56,003 nucleotides of DNA, from contig CAJLHL010000003.1 of NCBI GenBank assembly GCA_905206455.1, positions 1 to 56,003 of the forward strand. Reading direction: 5' to 3'. The stretch is from an uncultured Eubacteriales bacterium. GTDB taxonomy: Bacteria; Bacillota; Clostridia; Peptostreptococcales; Anaerovoracaceae. The notes under the pieces are model-generated. The model ran no database searches. It worked only from the letters and a program-made list of their open reading frames with translations, and had not been told where the DNA came from. This document shows, in pieces, positions 33,681-42,963 of this stretch (positions are counted from its first letter, which is position 1; each line of letters begins with the position of its first letter). The position numbers were made by a program, and so were the translations under genes.

Positions 33681-36600
33681 CTATCTCACCTTGATGTGAA
33701 CTTCCCGCAGCTGCTGCTCCGTAACTTCCCCCGGTGAGCCGAACATGAGATCCTGGGCATTGGAATTCAGAGGGAAGGCGATGACTTCCCTGATATTCTC
33801 CTCTCCGGTGAGCAGCATGACAATACGGTCCACTCCCGGAGCCATGCCGGCGTGAGGAGGCGCACCGTACTGGAAGGCATTATAAAGAGCGCCGAATTTC
33901 TGTTTTACCACATCTTCATCGTATCCTGCGATTTCAAATGCCTTGACCATCACATCTGTTCTGTGGTTTCTCACAGCCCCGGAAGAGAGCTCGTAGCCGT
34001 TGCAGACGATGTCGTATTGATAGGCGTTGATATCCAGCGGATTCATGGTTTCGAGAGCTTCCATCTCGCCTTGAGGCATGGAGAACGGATTGTGCGTGAA
34101 ATCGATCTTTCCGGTCTCCTCGTTGATTTCAAACATAGGGAAATCGACGATATAGCAGAACTCGAATCTGTCTTTGTCGATGAGATTCAGACGCTTCGCC
34201 ACCTCGGTGCGGATCTGTCCGGCATATCTGGCTACCGTATCCGGCTCGTCGCTGATGAAATAGAGAACGTCCTCAGGTTGGAGATCTGCAGTCTGAGCGA
34301 TTTCCTTTTTCTGCTCGTCTGTCATAAACTTGTCGATCGGTCCCTTATAGGTCATATCTGCGTTGACGCTGATATAGCCCAATCCTTTCATGCCGATGCT
34401 CAGAGCGTATTTTTCCATCTCCTTAAACCAGCGCTTGGACTGCTTCGCGGCGCCTGGAACCCGGATTCCCCGTACAATTTTTCCCTGGAAAGCAGGGAAG
34501 TCTACTTTTGAGAAGAAATCCGTCAGATCGATGATAATCAGAGGATTTCTCAGATCCGGCTTATCGGTGCCGTATTTCAGCATCGCTTCCCTGAACGGGA
34601 TTCTCGTAAACGGAGGTTTGGATACCGGCAGATCGGAGAACTGCGTAAAGGTATCGTACATCACCTTCTCCGCTACGGCAAAAACATCTTCCTGCGTCGC
34701 GAAGGCCATCTCGAAATCCAGCTGATAGAATTCACCCGGCGAGCGGTCGAGACGAGCGTCCTCATCCCGGAAGCACGGCGCAATCTGGAAGTATCTGTCA
34801 AATCCAGAGGCCATGAGAATCTGCTTAAACTGCTGCGGCGCCTGAGGCAGAGCGTAGAAACAGCCCTTGTGCTTTCTGCTCGGCACCAGATAGTCTCTTG
34901 CGCCTTCCGGAGAAGAAGCCGCCAGGATAGGCGTCTGCACTTCCAGGAATCCCAGATCTTCCATCTTATGTCTCAGATATTTTATGATCTGAGAACGGAA
35001 GACGATGTTATTTCTCACCTTCGGATTTCTCAGATCGAGATAGCGATACGTCAGACGGATATCTTCCCGTGTCTCTTTCGACCGATCGATTTCAAACGGC
35101 AGATTGTTGAGAGAAGCGCCGAGAAGCTCGATCCTGTCCGCTTTCACTTCTACAAATCCCGTGGCGATATTCGGATTGACCGTCTCTTCATCTCTCTTGA
35201 GCACCGTGCCGTGAACGAGAATAACCGTTTCCTTGCTTAAACCGCTGATCTGTTCGTCGGTGACCACTACCTGTGTCACACCGTAATAATCGGTGAGATC
35301 GACAAATACGATACCGCCGTGGTTTCGTATGGTGCTGATCCAGCCGGAAACCCGGACTTTCTGTCCGATATGCTCTTCCCGGAGCTCTCCGCAGTTATGA
35401 GTACGATAACGGTTCGGACGGAATGCCACCCGGCTGTCTTCTCCGCTGTTTTCATCAGCGCCTGCGCCGCCGGAGCTCTGAGCTCTTCTGAGAGCTTTTT
35501 CCGCTGCGGTCAGCTGCTCCTGACGAACCTCTTTTCCCCGGCCTGCGCCATCATCTTCTGCGGCTTCAGCTTTCTTCTGCGCAGCCTTTTTCAGCTGTTC
35601 CTGAACTTTCGCGGCCTTTTCCGCTTCCTCCTGAGCTTTTGCGGCCTCCGCGTCGAACTTCACACCGTCCAGCTTTTCCTTCAGCAGGCCGTTGACGCTG
35701 CGCGGACTTCCCTTCCCCTTCAGCCGTCTCATGGTCTGACCTACCATAAAGCCGAAGGCTTTTTCTTTGCCGGCCTTATAATCCGCCACAGACTGAGGGA
35801 ATTCTGCGATTACCTCATCGATGGTCGCCGCGATCAGCGCCGTATCTTCTACGATCATCAGACCGTTTTCTTTCACATATTTTATCGGATCGATGTCTTC
35901 TTTGAATAATTTCGCGGTCAGATCTTTACCTACGCTGCGGTTTACTTTCTCATCTGCTACCAAAGTAATGATATCCGCTAATTTTTTCGGATCCATCTTC
36001 ATGGCGGAAGGCTCGATTCCCGCTTCCTTCACCAGAGCGATGATATCGGTAGTGATGATATTCGCCGTCTCTCTTGCCTTGCCGCAGACAGCATACGCAT
36101 CGTCAAACAGCGATGCGAAATTCTTATCCGATGTGAGAACCTTTGCGGTATCCGGAGACAGCTTCAGTTCGTTTACATAACGCTCTCTCTTCGCCTGAGG
36201 AAGTTCCGGCATTGCGGCTCTCATCTCTTCCACCCATTCCTCCGTCAGAGCTACGGGGATCAGATCAGGATCCGGAAAATACCGGTAATCCTGCGCGTTT
36301 TCCTTGGAACGCATGGCATACGTTTCACCCTTTTCATCGTCCCAGCGTCGTGTCTCCTGATGGATCGTACCTCCGGCGTTAAGGACATCGATCTGCCGTC
36401 TGCTCTCAAATTCGATGGCCCGGCGAATTGCCTTAAGAGAGTTGATATTCTTCATCTCCGTCCGTGTTCCGAATTGACTGGAGCCTTTCGGACGCACAGA
36501 CAGGTTGATGTCGGCGCGCATGGAACCTTCCTGCATCTTGCAGTCGGAGACGTCCATATAGACCAGCATCTCTCTGAGCTTTTCCAGATAATCTACCACC

Positions 36601-37196
36601 TCGTCAGCGCTCCGGAAATCCGGTTCGGAAACGATTTCCACCAAAGGAACGCCGCAGCGGTTATAATCGATCAGCGTGCCCGCTGCATCGTGAACCAACT
36701 TGCCTGCGTCTTCCTCCATGTGGATTTCATGAAGACGGATGCGCTTCTTTCCCGGAGTGATCGGCTCCAGACCGGCAGCTGTCTTTACTCCGCCGTTTAC
36801 GCCGTCGTTTTCATAAGCGCCGGCGTCGCGGATCATGCCGTATTCGTCCAGATCCTGATCCGGAGCAGCCTGGTCGATCTCCACATAGCCGTTGAGACAG
36901 ATCGGATGATAAAGTTGGGAAATCTGGTAATCTTTCGGAAGGTCCGGGTAGAAATAGTTTTTTCTGTCGAAGATGTTCGTATACTGCAGATCGCTGTGAA
37001 AAGCGAGACCTGCCTTGATGGCACGGTCTACGACGCCCTTGTTGAGCACCGGCAGAGAACCGGGCATTCCCATACAGACCGGACAGGTATGAGAGTTCGG
37101 CTCACCTCCGAATTCCGTCGAGCAGCCGCAGAAAATCTTTGTTTTCGTGGAGAGCTCTACGTGGACCTCCAGGCCCATGACGATTTCATATTCCAT
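33681..37196 (-). CDS. gatB-aspS: GatB-AspRS fusion: amidotransferase subunit B joined to aspartyl-tRNA synthetase
   Basis: 1171 residues in one open frame. Residues 1-~511 are a full GatB, with start MGLEVHVELSTKTK, zinc cysteines 23, 25, 38 and 41, and tail ending SVNGLLKEKLDG. Residues ~512-594 are an Ala/Glu/Lys-rich linker, probably helical. Residues ~597-1171 are a full bacterial-type AspRS: anticodon-binding OB domain (YRTHNCGELREEHIGQ), motif 2 (FRDEDARLDRSPGEF), the GAD insertion domain, motif 3 (GVDRIVMLLTGEENIR). His626 in RNHGG is the residue type linked to non-discriminating AspRS that charges both tRNA(Asp) and tRNA(Asn). GatB binds Asp-tRNA(Asn) and activates the Asp for amidation with ammonia from GatA. 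Thus both steps of Asn-tRNA synthesis are on one chain. It overlaps the gatA stop by one base (TAATG), and its RBS is inside gatA. Confidence 0.96.
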   Translation of the reverse strand: MEYEIVMGLEVHVELSTKTKIFCGCSTEFGGEPNSHTCPVCMGMPGSLPVLNKGVVDRAIKAGLAFHSDLQYTNIFDRKNYFYPDLPKDYQISQLYHPICLNGYVEIDQAAPDQDLDEYGMIRDAGAYENDGVNGGVKTAAGLEPITPGKKRIRLHEIHMEEDAGKLVHDAAGTLIDYNRCGVPLVEIVSEPDFRSADEVVDYLEKLREMLVYMDVSDCKMQEGSMRADINLSVRPKGSSQFGTRTEMKNINSLKAIRRAIEFESRRQIDVLNAGGTIHQETRRWDDEKGETYAMRSKENAQDYRYFPDPDLIPVALTEEWVEEMRAAMPELPQAKRERYVNELKLSPDTAKVLTSDKNFASLFDDAYAVCGKARETANIITTDIIALVKEAGIEPSAMKMDPKKLADIITLVADEKVNRSVGKDLTAKLFKEDIDPIKYVKENGLMIVEDTALIAATIDEVIAEFPQSVADYKAGKEKAFGFMVGQTMRRLKGKGSPRSVNGLLKEKLDGVKFDAEAAKAQEEAEKAAKVQEQLKKAAQKKAEAAEDDGAGRGKEVRQEQLTAAEKALRRAQSSGGAGADENSGEDSRVAFRPNRYRTHNCGELREEHIGQKVRVSGWISTIRNHGGIVFVDLTDYYGVTQVVVTDEQISGLSKETVILVHGTVLKRDEETVNPNIATGFVEVKADRIELLGASLNNLPFEIDRSKETREDIRLTYRYLDLRNPKVRNNIVFRSQIIKYLRHKMEDLGFLEVQTPILAASSPEGARDYLVPSRKHKGCFYALPQAPQQFKQILMASGFDRYFQIAPCFRDEDARLDRSPGEFYQLDFEMAFATQEDVFAVAEKVMYDTFTQFSDLPVSKPPFTRIPFREAMLKYGTDKPDLRNPLIIIDLTDFFSKVDFPAFQGKIVRGIRVPGAAKQSKRWFKEMEKYALSIGMKGLGYISVNADMTYKGPIDKFMTDEQKKEIAQTADLQPEDVLYFISDEPDTVARYAGQIRTEVAKRLNLIDKDRFEFCYIVDFPMFEINEETGKIDFTHNPFSMPQGEMEALETMNPLDINAYQYDIVCNGYELSSGAVRNHRTDVMVKAFEIAGYDEDVVKQKFGALYNAFQYGAPPHAGMAPGVDRIVMLLTGEENIREVIAFPLNSNAQDLMFGSPGEVTEQQLREVHIKVR

Positions 37197-38740
37197 TATT
37201 CTGCACCTCCTTTCCCGAAAATTTCAGGTCTTCTGATGTGATAGTCCGTCATCTGCTGATATGTGTCGGCCATGCGGATGAGTTTCTTTTCTTCAAACGA
37301 GTTTCCGATGAACTGCATGCCCACCGGCAGCCCTTCTTTTGTAAATCCGCACGGAACGGAAATCGCCGGAAGTCCGGCCAGATTGACGGAAACCGTATAG
37401 ATATCCGCCATATACATAGCGATAGGATCCGCGATCTGTCCGCCGATTTTGTAAGCCGCCGTCGGACTTACCGGGCTGAGGATCATATCGTATTTTTCGA
37501 AAGCCTCCTCGAAAGCTTTTTTGATCAGTCCTCTCACTTTGAGGGCTTTTTTATAGTATGCGTCGAAATAGCCGGAGCTCAATACGAAAGAGCCCAGCAT
37601 GATACGGCGCTTTACCTCTGTACCGAAGCCTTCGCTTCTGGACTTATAGTACGTCTCCGTAAGATTTTGTGCATTTTTCGTTCTGTGTCCGTACTTGATT
37701 CCGTCATAACGTGACAGATTGGAGCTGGCCTCCGCGCACGCGATAATATAGTACGCCGGCACAGCGTAATCTACGATCGGCATGTCGAATTCCTCTGTGA
37801 CGGCTCCCTGTGCTTCCAGCTGCTTTGCCGCCGAGAAAATCGCTTCTCTGATTTCCGGGTCGAGACCTTCTCCGTAATAATTGGAAGGAATGCCGATTTT
37901 CATGCCTTTGATATTGCCGTCATAACAGCCGGAAAAATCGAAAGCTTCTTTTATGATGGAAGTGCTGTCTCTGCGGTCCGCGCCGGAGATCATCTCCAGG
38001 ACAGCCGCCGCATCCCGGACGTCCCGGGCCACAGGACCGATCTGATCCAGAGAAGACGCATATGCTAAAAGGCCGTATCTGGAAACACTGCCGTATGTCG
38101 GCTTCATACCGGTGAGTCCTGTGAACGCCGCCGGCTGACGGATGGAACCGCCGGTATCGGAGCCGAGGGAATACGGCGCCAGACCTGCCGCCACCGAAGC
38201 AGCGGAACCGCCGGAGGAACCCCCCGGCACCCGCGTCGTATCCCAAGGATTCGCGGTGATGCCGTAGTGAGATGTCTCCGTAGATCCTCCCATGGCAAAC
38301 TCGTCCATATTCACCTTGCCCAGGACGACGCCTCCCGCCGCTTTCAGATTTTCGATCACTCCCGCATCATACGGAGGACGGAAATCCTCTAAAATAGCAG
38401 ACGCCGCTGTAGTGCGAATCCCGCGGATACACATATTATCTTTCACCGCCGCCGGTACACCCGCCAAGGGATGATCGAGCTCTCCGGCGTCGATGCGCGC
38501 CTGCACCCCGTCGGCCTGAGACAGCGCCGATCTCAGAACTTTCTCTGTATTTTCTCCGTCTGCGGCGCAGGATACTTCTCTTGCCGCGCCCTCTTCATCC
38601 AGCACAGTGATATAGGATTTGATTTTCCCGTCTTTTTCTGCGATGGCCGTCAGATAAGCCTCTGCGGCTTCCCGGCATCCGATCTCTTTCTTCTTTATCG
38701 CGCTTCCCAGCTGGAGAGCGCTCAGATCACGAATATCCAA
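37196..38740 (-). CDS. gatA: Asp-tRNA(Asn)/Glu-tRNA(Gln) amidotransferase subunit A
   Basis: 514 residues. Start is TTG at 38740, eight bases after AAGGAG; no better ATG exists. GatA is the glutaminase of GatCAB and belongs to the amidase-signature family. The catalytic Lys lies in AAVKDNMCIRG, the cis-Ser and nucleophile Ser in GGSSGGSAASVAAG and SLGSDTGGSIRQPAAF, followed by GMKPTYGSVSRYGL. It frees ammonia from glutamine and passes it through a channel to GatB. Length is ~25 residues above the usual ~485-490. Second gene of the T-box operon, 43 bases after gatC, stop overlapping the gatB-aspS start. Confidence 0.97.
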   Translation of the reverse strand: MDIRDLSALQLGSAIKKKEIGCREAAEAYLTAIAEKDGKIKSYITVLDEEGAAREVSCAADGENTEKVLRSALSQADGVQARIDAGELDHPLAGVPAAVKDNMCIRGIRTTAASAILEDFRPPYDAGVIENLKAAGGVVLGKVNMDEFAMGGSTETSHYGITANPWDTTRVPGGSSGGSAASVAAGLAPYSLGSDTGGSIRQPAAFTGLTGMKPTYGSVSRYGLLAYASSLDQIGPVARDVRDAAAVLEMISGADRRDSTSIIKEAFDFSGCYDGNIKGMKIGIPSNYYGEGLDPEIREAIFSAAKQLEAQGAVTEEFDMPIVDYAVPAYYIIACAEASSNLSRYDGIKYGHRTKNAQNLTETYYKSRSEGFGTEVKRRIMLGSFVLSSGYFDAYYKKALKVRGLIKKAFEEAFEKYDMILSPVSPTAAYKIGGQIADPIAMYMADIYTVSVNLAGLPAISVPCGFTKEGLPVGMQFIGNSFEEKKLIRMADTYQQMTDYHIRRPEIFGKGGAE

Positions 38741-38783
38741 TATGATATCTCCTTCTTATCTATTTATCTCTTCTTCAACTGCC

Positions 38784-39071
38784 TTATTCCACCGTCTTAA
38801 ATACCTTAAAATAGGAACCCTTGCGTTCCGGCGCATTGGACAGAAGATTTTCTCTGTCGTCGCTGTTGCGCACTTCATCCTCTCGAAAACGATTGACCGC
38901 CTCGAAAGGATGGGACATTTCCGGAAGACCCTCGGTATCCAGTTCATTGAGCTTTTCCGTATAATCCAGCACATCGGACAAGTCCTTTTTCGCCCGCTCT
39001 TTCTCTTCATCGCTGAGATAAAGTCGGGAAAGATCGCCGATATAGCCGATGAGTTCATCTGTAATCTGCAT
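38784..39071 (-). CDS. gatC: Asp-tRNA(Asn)/Glu-tRNA(Gln) amidotransferase subunit C
   Basis: 95 residues from ATG at 39071, preceded by GGGAGG. Typical GatC: LSRLYLSDEEKERAKKDLSDVLDYTEKLNELDTEGLPEMSHP, then the DEVRNSDDRENLLSNAPERKGSYFKVFKTVE tail with the family's LLSNAPE motif. It is the small clamp that stabilises the GatA-GatB contact. First gene after the T-box leader. Separate from the fusion, so the complex would consist of GatA, GatC and the GatB-AspRS chain. Confidence 0.97.
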   Translation of the reverse strand: MQITDELIGYIGDLSRLYLSDEEKERAKKDLSDVLDYTEKLNELDTEGLPEMSHPFEAVNRFREDEVRNSDDRENLLSNAPERKGSYFKVFKTVE

Positions 39072-39103
39072 GGTTTTTCCTCCCAGTAATCTTATTTTCA
39101 AAC

Positions 39104-39592
39104 AAAAAAATCCCCGCGATCCGGAATCACCTTCCGGATCACAGGGACGATTTTTCAAAAAACCGCGGTACCACCCGTGTTTGACGCGAACCTCCGCTGT
39201 CCTGGACTGTATCGCCTCAACGACTCTGCACAAACAACCGGAAAATTCTCCGGCTGAACCGGATGAGATCCGATTTCAAATCCGCTGAGCTTCACAGACT
39301 TTACGCCTCGCTGTCCGCATCCGCTCTCAATGCAGTAACGCGCATCACACGCGCCCCCCTACTGAGCGAACTGCCGAAGAAGCCCGGTCTCTGCAGATGA
39401 AATTCCGCAGCCTCAAAGAAATGCTCTTTGTCTTCTCGTCAGCGCCGTTGGAAAGGCGGACTCCCGGGTGTTCTTTCACCGGCTGCCGCAAATGGCACTT
39501 TCAGTCCCGATGCCACTCCCTGCTTTGCACATTTCCGCTTACTTTTCCCGATCCTCGCCGTTTTCTCCGATATATTTATTTACATTATTAAC
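39104..39592 (-). promoter_or_regulatory. T-box riboswitch controlling gatC-gatA-gatB/aspS
   Basis: On the minus strand the antiterminator core TGGTACCGCGG is at 39173-39163. It is followed by a terminator (TCCCtGtGATCCGGA pairing with TCCGGATCgCgGGGA, then T7; 39149-39104). Stem I: base pairs CGGG (39550-39547) with CCCG (39468-39465), closing a specifier loop with AGTA on the 5' side (39543-39540) and GAAAGAACA on the 3' side. The loop holds GAAC (39473-39470), i.e. AAC (Asn) followed by A, overlapping GAA (Glu). T-boxes raise transcription when the cognate tRNA is uncharged. The Asn reading fits the operon product. A GAC at 39432-39430 outside the modelled loop is a less likely Asp specifier. 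Confidence 0.9.
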
Positions 39593-39599
39593 ATTCTTT

Positions 39600-39628
39600 A
39601 AAATATCATAACTGCCGCGGTATTGCAA
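39600..39628 (-). promoter_or_regulatory. Promoter of the T-box operon
   Basis: Minus strand TTGCAA, 17-base spacer, TATTTT; start of transcription expected near 39592, ~520 bases before gatC. Between 39629 and 39770 there is a small CTCGCGGGCGAG palindrome and no clear terminator for the upstream operon. Confidence 0.65.
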
Positions 39629-39770
39629 CCGGATTCCGCTTTTATTTTGATTTACAAGTAATAATATCATTATATAGAAGATCAACGAAGATCTCGCCCG
39701 CGAGGAAAATTTTTCTGCTAAAAAATCTCATCTCCCGCAGTCCCCCTGCAAACACCGCCCTCAGACCGTA

Positions 39771-41015
39771 CTACTGTACCGAAAACAGATTTCCGTTGCC
39801 GTCGGAAGCCAGCAGAGATTCATAATCCCGGATGCAGATGACGATGTCCGGCTTGTATTTGTCGATATACTGTGAGACAGACATCTCTTTGTAATAACGC
39901 ATATCGATGGAGCGCATCTCGTCGAAACTGTAGTAAGCCAAGGTTTCCACCGCGTTGGTAAAGCTGTCCCCGTAGATCAATACCGATGGAAGCTCCGGAC
40001 GGTTCGTATCGATGACCGTCTCAGGAATATCGCCGCCCATGTACAGAGAATACGTCACCTTTCCGTCTTCAAATGCCGCGTCAGAATAGACGGAAGCTTC
40101 CACAGCCTGCCCGTTATCCATGCGTGTGAACGGTATTTCACTGCGGAACACCGCTTTTTTCAGATGTTCATCCCACGGAATTACGCCCATGAGTTTTCTC
40201 TGCCGGGATCCCAGATAAGGTTCGGGCACTTCCGAAAAAGTGATTTCATCTCCCGCAGGATATTTTAAACTGTAACCGGTCTGATCATTGATCCGGTCTA
40301 TGATTTCTCTGTAGGTAACATATGCTCCTTCGAGAGAATAATGGTTGTCTACCGCCGAGCTGTAAAACAGACGATTATTTACGTTATCTGATCCGCCGTC
40401 TGTAACGGATCTGTCTGCCGCACCTTCCGCAGTCCTTTCAAATACCGGGAGCATATCGATCATAGACACCCCGTACTTCTCCATAGATGCGGTCAGCGCG
40501 GAGATTTCCGCCTCTGTAAACTCTTTTCGGCTGTTCAGATATGAAGGATAACTGTTTTCGTAGCACACATACTGGCAGGGAACCGCCGTGTAAATATAAC
40601 TTCCTCCGTAGGATTCGATCTGCTCCCGGAGCTTGCCATGCTGTGCCGCCATGGACTCGGCCTGCTGCGCGATCTGCTTTTTGTCCGTCTTTTCATAAGG
40701 ATTATACGGCAGAAGAACGTCTCCCGTCACGACGACGTCATTGACCACCGGCCGGCGCAGGATGCGGGCGTCCGTGTAAGTTTTAGCTTTCAGCAAAATC
40801 TGGCGTCCCGCCGCATGGTCGCAGAGAAAAGATTCCAGCCCGCTGAAAAACTCTCCTCCCGCCACACTTTCCGCGGTAACTTCCGGCACAGTCGCGTAAA
40901 GACGGTTTTCGAAATAAGAATAGGTCTCGTCCCGGTTTGACAGCGTCACCGCCATAGATACGGTGATAAAGACGGCAAACACGCCGACCATCAGAATCTC
41001 TGATATTCTTTTCAT
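39771..41015 (-). CDS. DHHW-family SGNH-like protein, partner of MBOAT acyltransferase
   Basis: 414 residues, ATG preceded by GGAGGG. One N-terminal span (~7-25) exposes the rest outside the cell. Typical signatures of the DHHW/AlgX-like family: ENRLYATVPEVT near the start, the VDNHYSLEGAYVTYREI segment (D-HY, GA), and an SGNH-type block LIYGDSFTNA late in the chain; the family also ends with a strand like DIVICIRDYE. Such proteins accept acyl groups from MBOAT proteins and transfer them to extracellular polysaccharide. It follows the MBOAT gene by 20 bases, which supports a joint function; the polymer modified is unknown. Confidence 0.85.
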   Translation of the reverse strand: MKRISEILMVGVFAVFITVSMAVTLSNRDETYSYFENRLYATVPEVTAESVAGGEFFSGLESFLCDHAAGRQILLKAKTYTDARILRRPVVNDVVVTGDVLLPYNPYEKTDKKQIAQQAESMAAQHGKLREQIESYGGSYIYTAVPCQYVCYENSYPSYLNSRKEFTEAEISALTASMEKYGVSMIDMLPVFERTAEGAADRSVTDGGSDNVNNRLFYSSAVDNHYSLEGAYVTYREIIDRINDQTGYSLKYPAGDEITFSEVPEPYLGSRQRKLMGVIPWDEHLKKAVFRSEIPFTRMDNGQAVEASVYSDAAFEDGKVTYSLYMGGDIPETVIDTNRPELPSVLIYGDSFTNAVETLAYYSFDEMRSIDMRYYKEMSVSQYIDKYKPDIVICIRDYESLLASDGNGNLFSVQ

Positions 41016-41035
41016 AACGATTCGCCCTCCTCACG

Positions 41036-42505
41036 CTAAAACCGGAAATAGATAAACGGATTGAAAGAACCTGTGACCAGCTCGGTATAAGAGAGCATCA
41101 GAAGACACAGAGCGAGTATCTTCGGTCCCCAGGTCAGAAGAAAAGCCGCTGCGTTTCGCCCCAGGCGCTCCTCTCCCCCTGCCGCGGAATCCGGACCGCA
41201 GTCGAGTCCCGCTCTCCGGCGGAGCGCATTCTCCGCGTACTTTTTCACCGGAATCGACGCGATGACGCAGAGTATCAGCTCCGGAGCGTACTGGAGCAGA
41301 TAATACACGGCCTGACTGTCGGTCAGCGTTCCTCCGAAGGAAAACATGGCTTTCAGATAATCAAAAGCATACGGCAGATCAGGCGCCCGGAAAAAGACCC
41401 AGCTGATCACAGCCGCCAACAGAGCGTAGATATGCTGAAACACGGATGGCATCTTTCCGAGTCCTTTTCCCCACAGATATTTCTCTCCTACGAGGAGGAT
41501 ATAGAACCACATCCCCCAGACGACGAAATTCCATGCGGCGCCATGCCACATGCCGGTACAGGCCCAGACGACAAACATATTAAAAGCCTGACGCTTTTTT
41601 GAGCAGTAACTCCCTCCGAGAGGAATATAGATATAGTCCCTGAACCAGGTGGACAGCGAAATGTGCCATCTCCGCCAGAATTCCGTCACAGATTTAGAAA
41701 TATATGGATAATCGAAGTTTTCCAGGAAATGAAATCCGAAGATTTTTCCCAGACCGATGGCCATATCGGAATAAGCGGAAAAATCGAAATAAATCTGACC
41801 GGTATACGCCAAGGCTCCAAGCCAGGCGAAAGCCACCGAAAGATCGCCGGCGCTCTGAGAAAAAGCGGCGTCCGCAATCTCCCCCATACTGTTGGCCAGA
41901 ATCATTTTTTTCGCCAGACCGAACAGAAACCGGACGATCCCCGCGGAAACCTCCTCGATACTCTCCCTGCGCTCGGAGATTTCCGTCTCCACCGTCGTAT
42001 ACCGCACGATAGGCCCCGCTACCAGCTGAGGGAAAAGTGCGATGTAAAGAGCGATCTTGAACGGATTTCGCTGCACGCGGGCATCATTGCGGTAGACGTC
42101 GATGACATAACTCAGCCCCTGAAACGTATAAAAAGATATGCCGATAGGCAGAGTGATCTCCGGAACCGGCACCATTACCCCCATCGAGTTTATGATCTCC
42201 GCAAAAAAACCTGCGTACTTAAAGTATCCTAAAAGACCGATGCCGATTATGATTGCGGACATCATGCCTGCCAGCCTGACCGGTCTCGTATGCTGCGCAG
42301 ATGCAAACAGACCGCAGATATAGTTTACCGCGATGGAAAGAAGCATCAAAAGGAGAAACTTCGGTCCTCCGCACGCGTAAAATACCAGGCTGAACACGAG
42401 CAACACGCCGTTTCTCGCGCTGCGAAACTTCCTGGGAATCACAAAATAACACGCGAACAGACACGGAAGAAAAAAAGTGAGAAAACTTATACTGCTGAAA
42501 ACCAT
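41036..42505 (-). CDS. MBOAT-family O-acyltransferase (AlgI/DltB type)
   Basis: 489 residues, polytopic (about 11-12 spans). Start MVFSSISFLTFFLPCLFACYF is typical of the family. The conserved core is present: GISFYTFQGLSYVIDVYR, FPQLVAGPIVRY, SVTEFWRRWHISLSTWFRDYIYIPLGG and the catalytic His in WACTGMWHGAAWNFVVWG. The enzyme moves an acyl (usually acetyl) group from the cytoplasm across the membrane for modification of exported glycans. GGGGG lies four to five bases before the ATG. Third gene of a four-gene operon, upstream of its DHHW partner and 14 bases after an SdpI-like gene. Confidence 0.95.
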   Translation of the reverse strand: MVFSSISFLTFFLPCLFACYFVIPRKFRSARNGVLLVFSLVFYACGGPKFLLLMLLSIAVNYICGLFASAQHTRPVRLAGMMSAIIIGIGLLGYFKYAGFFAEIINSMGVMVPVPEITLPIGISFYTFQGLSYVIDVYRNDARVQRNPFKIALYIALFPQLVAGPIVRYTTVETEISERRESIEEVSAGIVRFLFGLAKKMILANSMGEIADAAFSQSAGDLSVAFAWLGALAYTGQIYFDFSAYSDMAIGLGKIFGFHFLENFDYPYISKSVTEFWRRWHISLSTWFRDYIYIPLGGSYCSKKRQAFNMFVVWACTGMWHGAAWNFVVWGMWFYILLVGEKYLWGKGLGKMPSVFQHIYALLAAVISWVFFRAPDLPYAFDYLKAMFSFGGTLTDSQAVYYLLQYAPELILCVIASIPVKKYAENALRRRAGLDCGPDSAAGGEERLGRNAAAFLLTWGPKILALCLLMLSYTELVTGSFNPFIYFRF

Positions 42506-42519
42506 ATTACCCCCAACTG

Positions 42520-42963
42520 CTATTTTTTGCCGATGTCCTTCTCATTACAATCCGGATATCTCAGAGTCTTCAATTCCTCCGCGGAGTCCTCCATCTCATC
42601 CTCCGGAGACCGGTACATTTTTTTGACGAGAAAATCCGTAATTCGATAAAGAAACAATACACACGCCGCCTGAACACAGAGAAGCGAAACCGCCGCGGCC
42701 GCCCAGTACGCTCCTCCTGTCAAAATCATAGACCCGATGTAAAAGACAGCGGATACCAGCCCTCCATTCACTCCGGCGACCAAAATCATATGAGAAAAAA
42801 ACGTATTTGCATAATTCCACAGATCCGCATCACGCTTCGCCCTTTTCGTGCGAAAAGACAATCTGCCCTGCAGATACGCCGGCGGATTTTTCCGCAGGCG
42901 CACACCCCACAGAACCATAAAAACCGGCACCACAATTGCCGCGATAAATCCGATAACGATCAT
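42520..42963 (-). CDS. SdpI-like small membrane protein
   Basis: 147 residues with three spans (~1-20, ~55-80, ~85-105). Between spans 1 and 2 it has LSFRTKRAKRDADLWNYANTFFS, the pattern (F/G)xRTxxA..D..W.YAN..F seen in the SdpI C-terminal family, whose founder gives immunity to the SdpC toxin. It overlaps the previous, homologous gene by four bases (ATGA). Role here unknown; immunity is not implied, since the family is broad. Confidence 0.7.
   Translation of the reverse strand: MIVIGFIAAIVVPVFMVLWGVRLRKNPPAYLQGRLSFRTKRAKRDADLWNYANTFFSHMILVAGVNGGLVSAVFYIGSMILTGGAYWAAAAVSLLCVQAACVLFLYRITDFLVKKMYRSPEDEMEDSAEELKTLRYPDCNEKDIGKK

Noticed and set aside
35380..35660. Possibility that the GatB-AspRS fusion is a sequencing frameshift
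   Set aside because: A false fusion would need both a lost stop and an in-frame, coherent ~80-residue linker with normal codon use; no RBS-ATG for a separate aspS is present where one would be expected.
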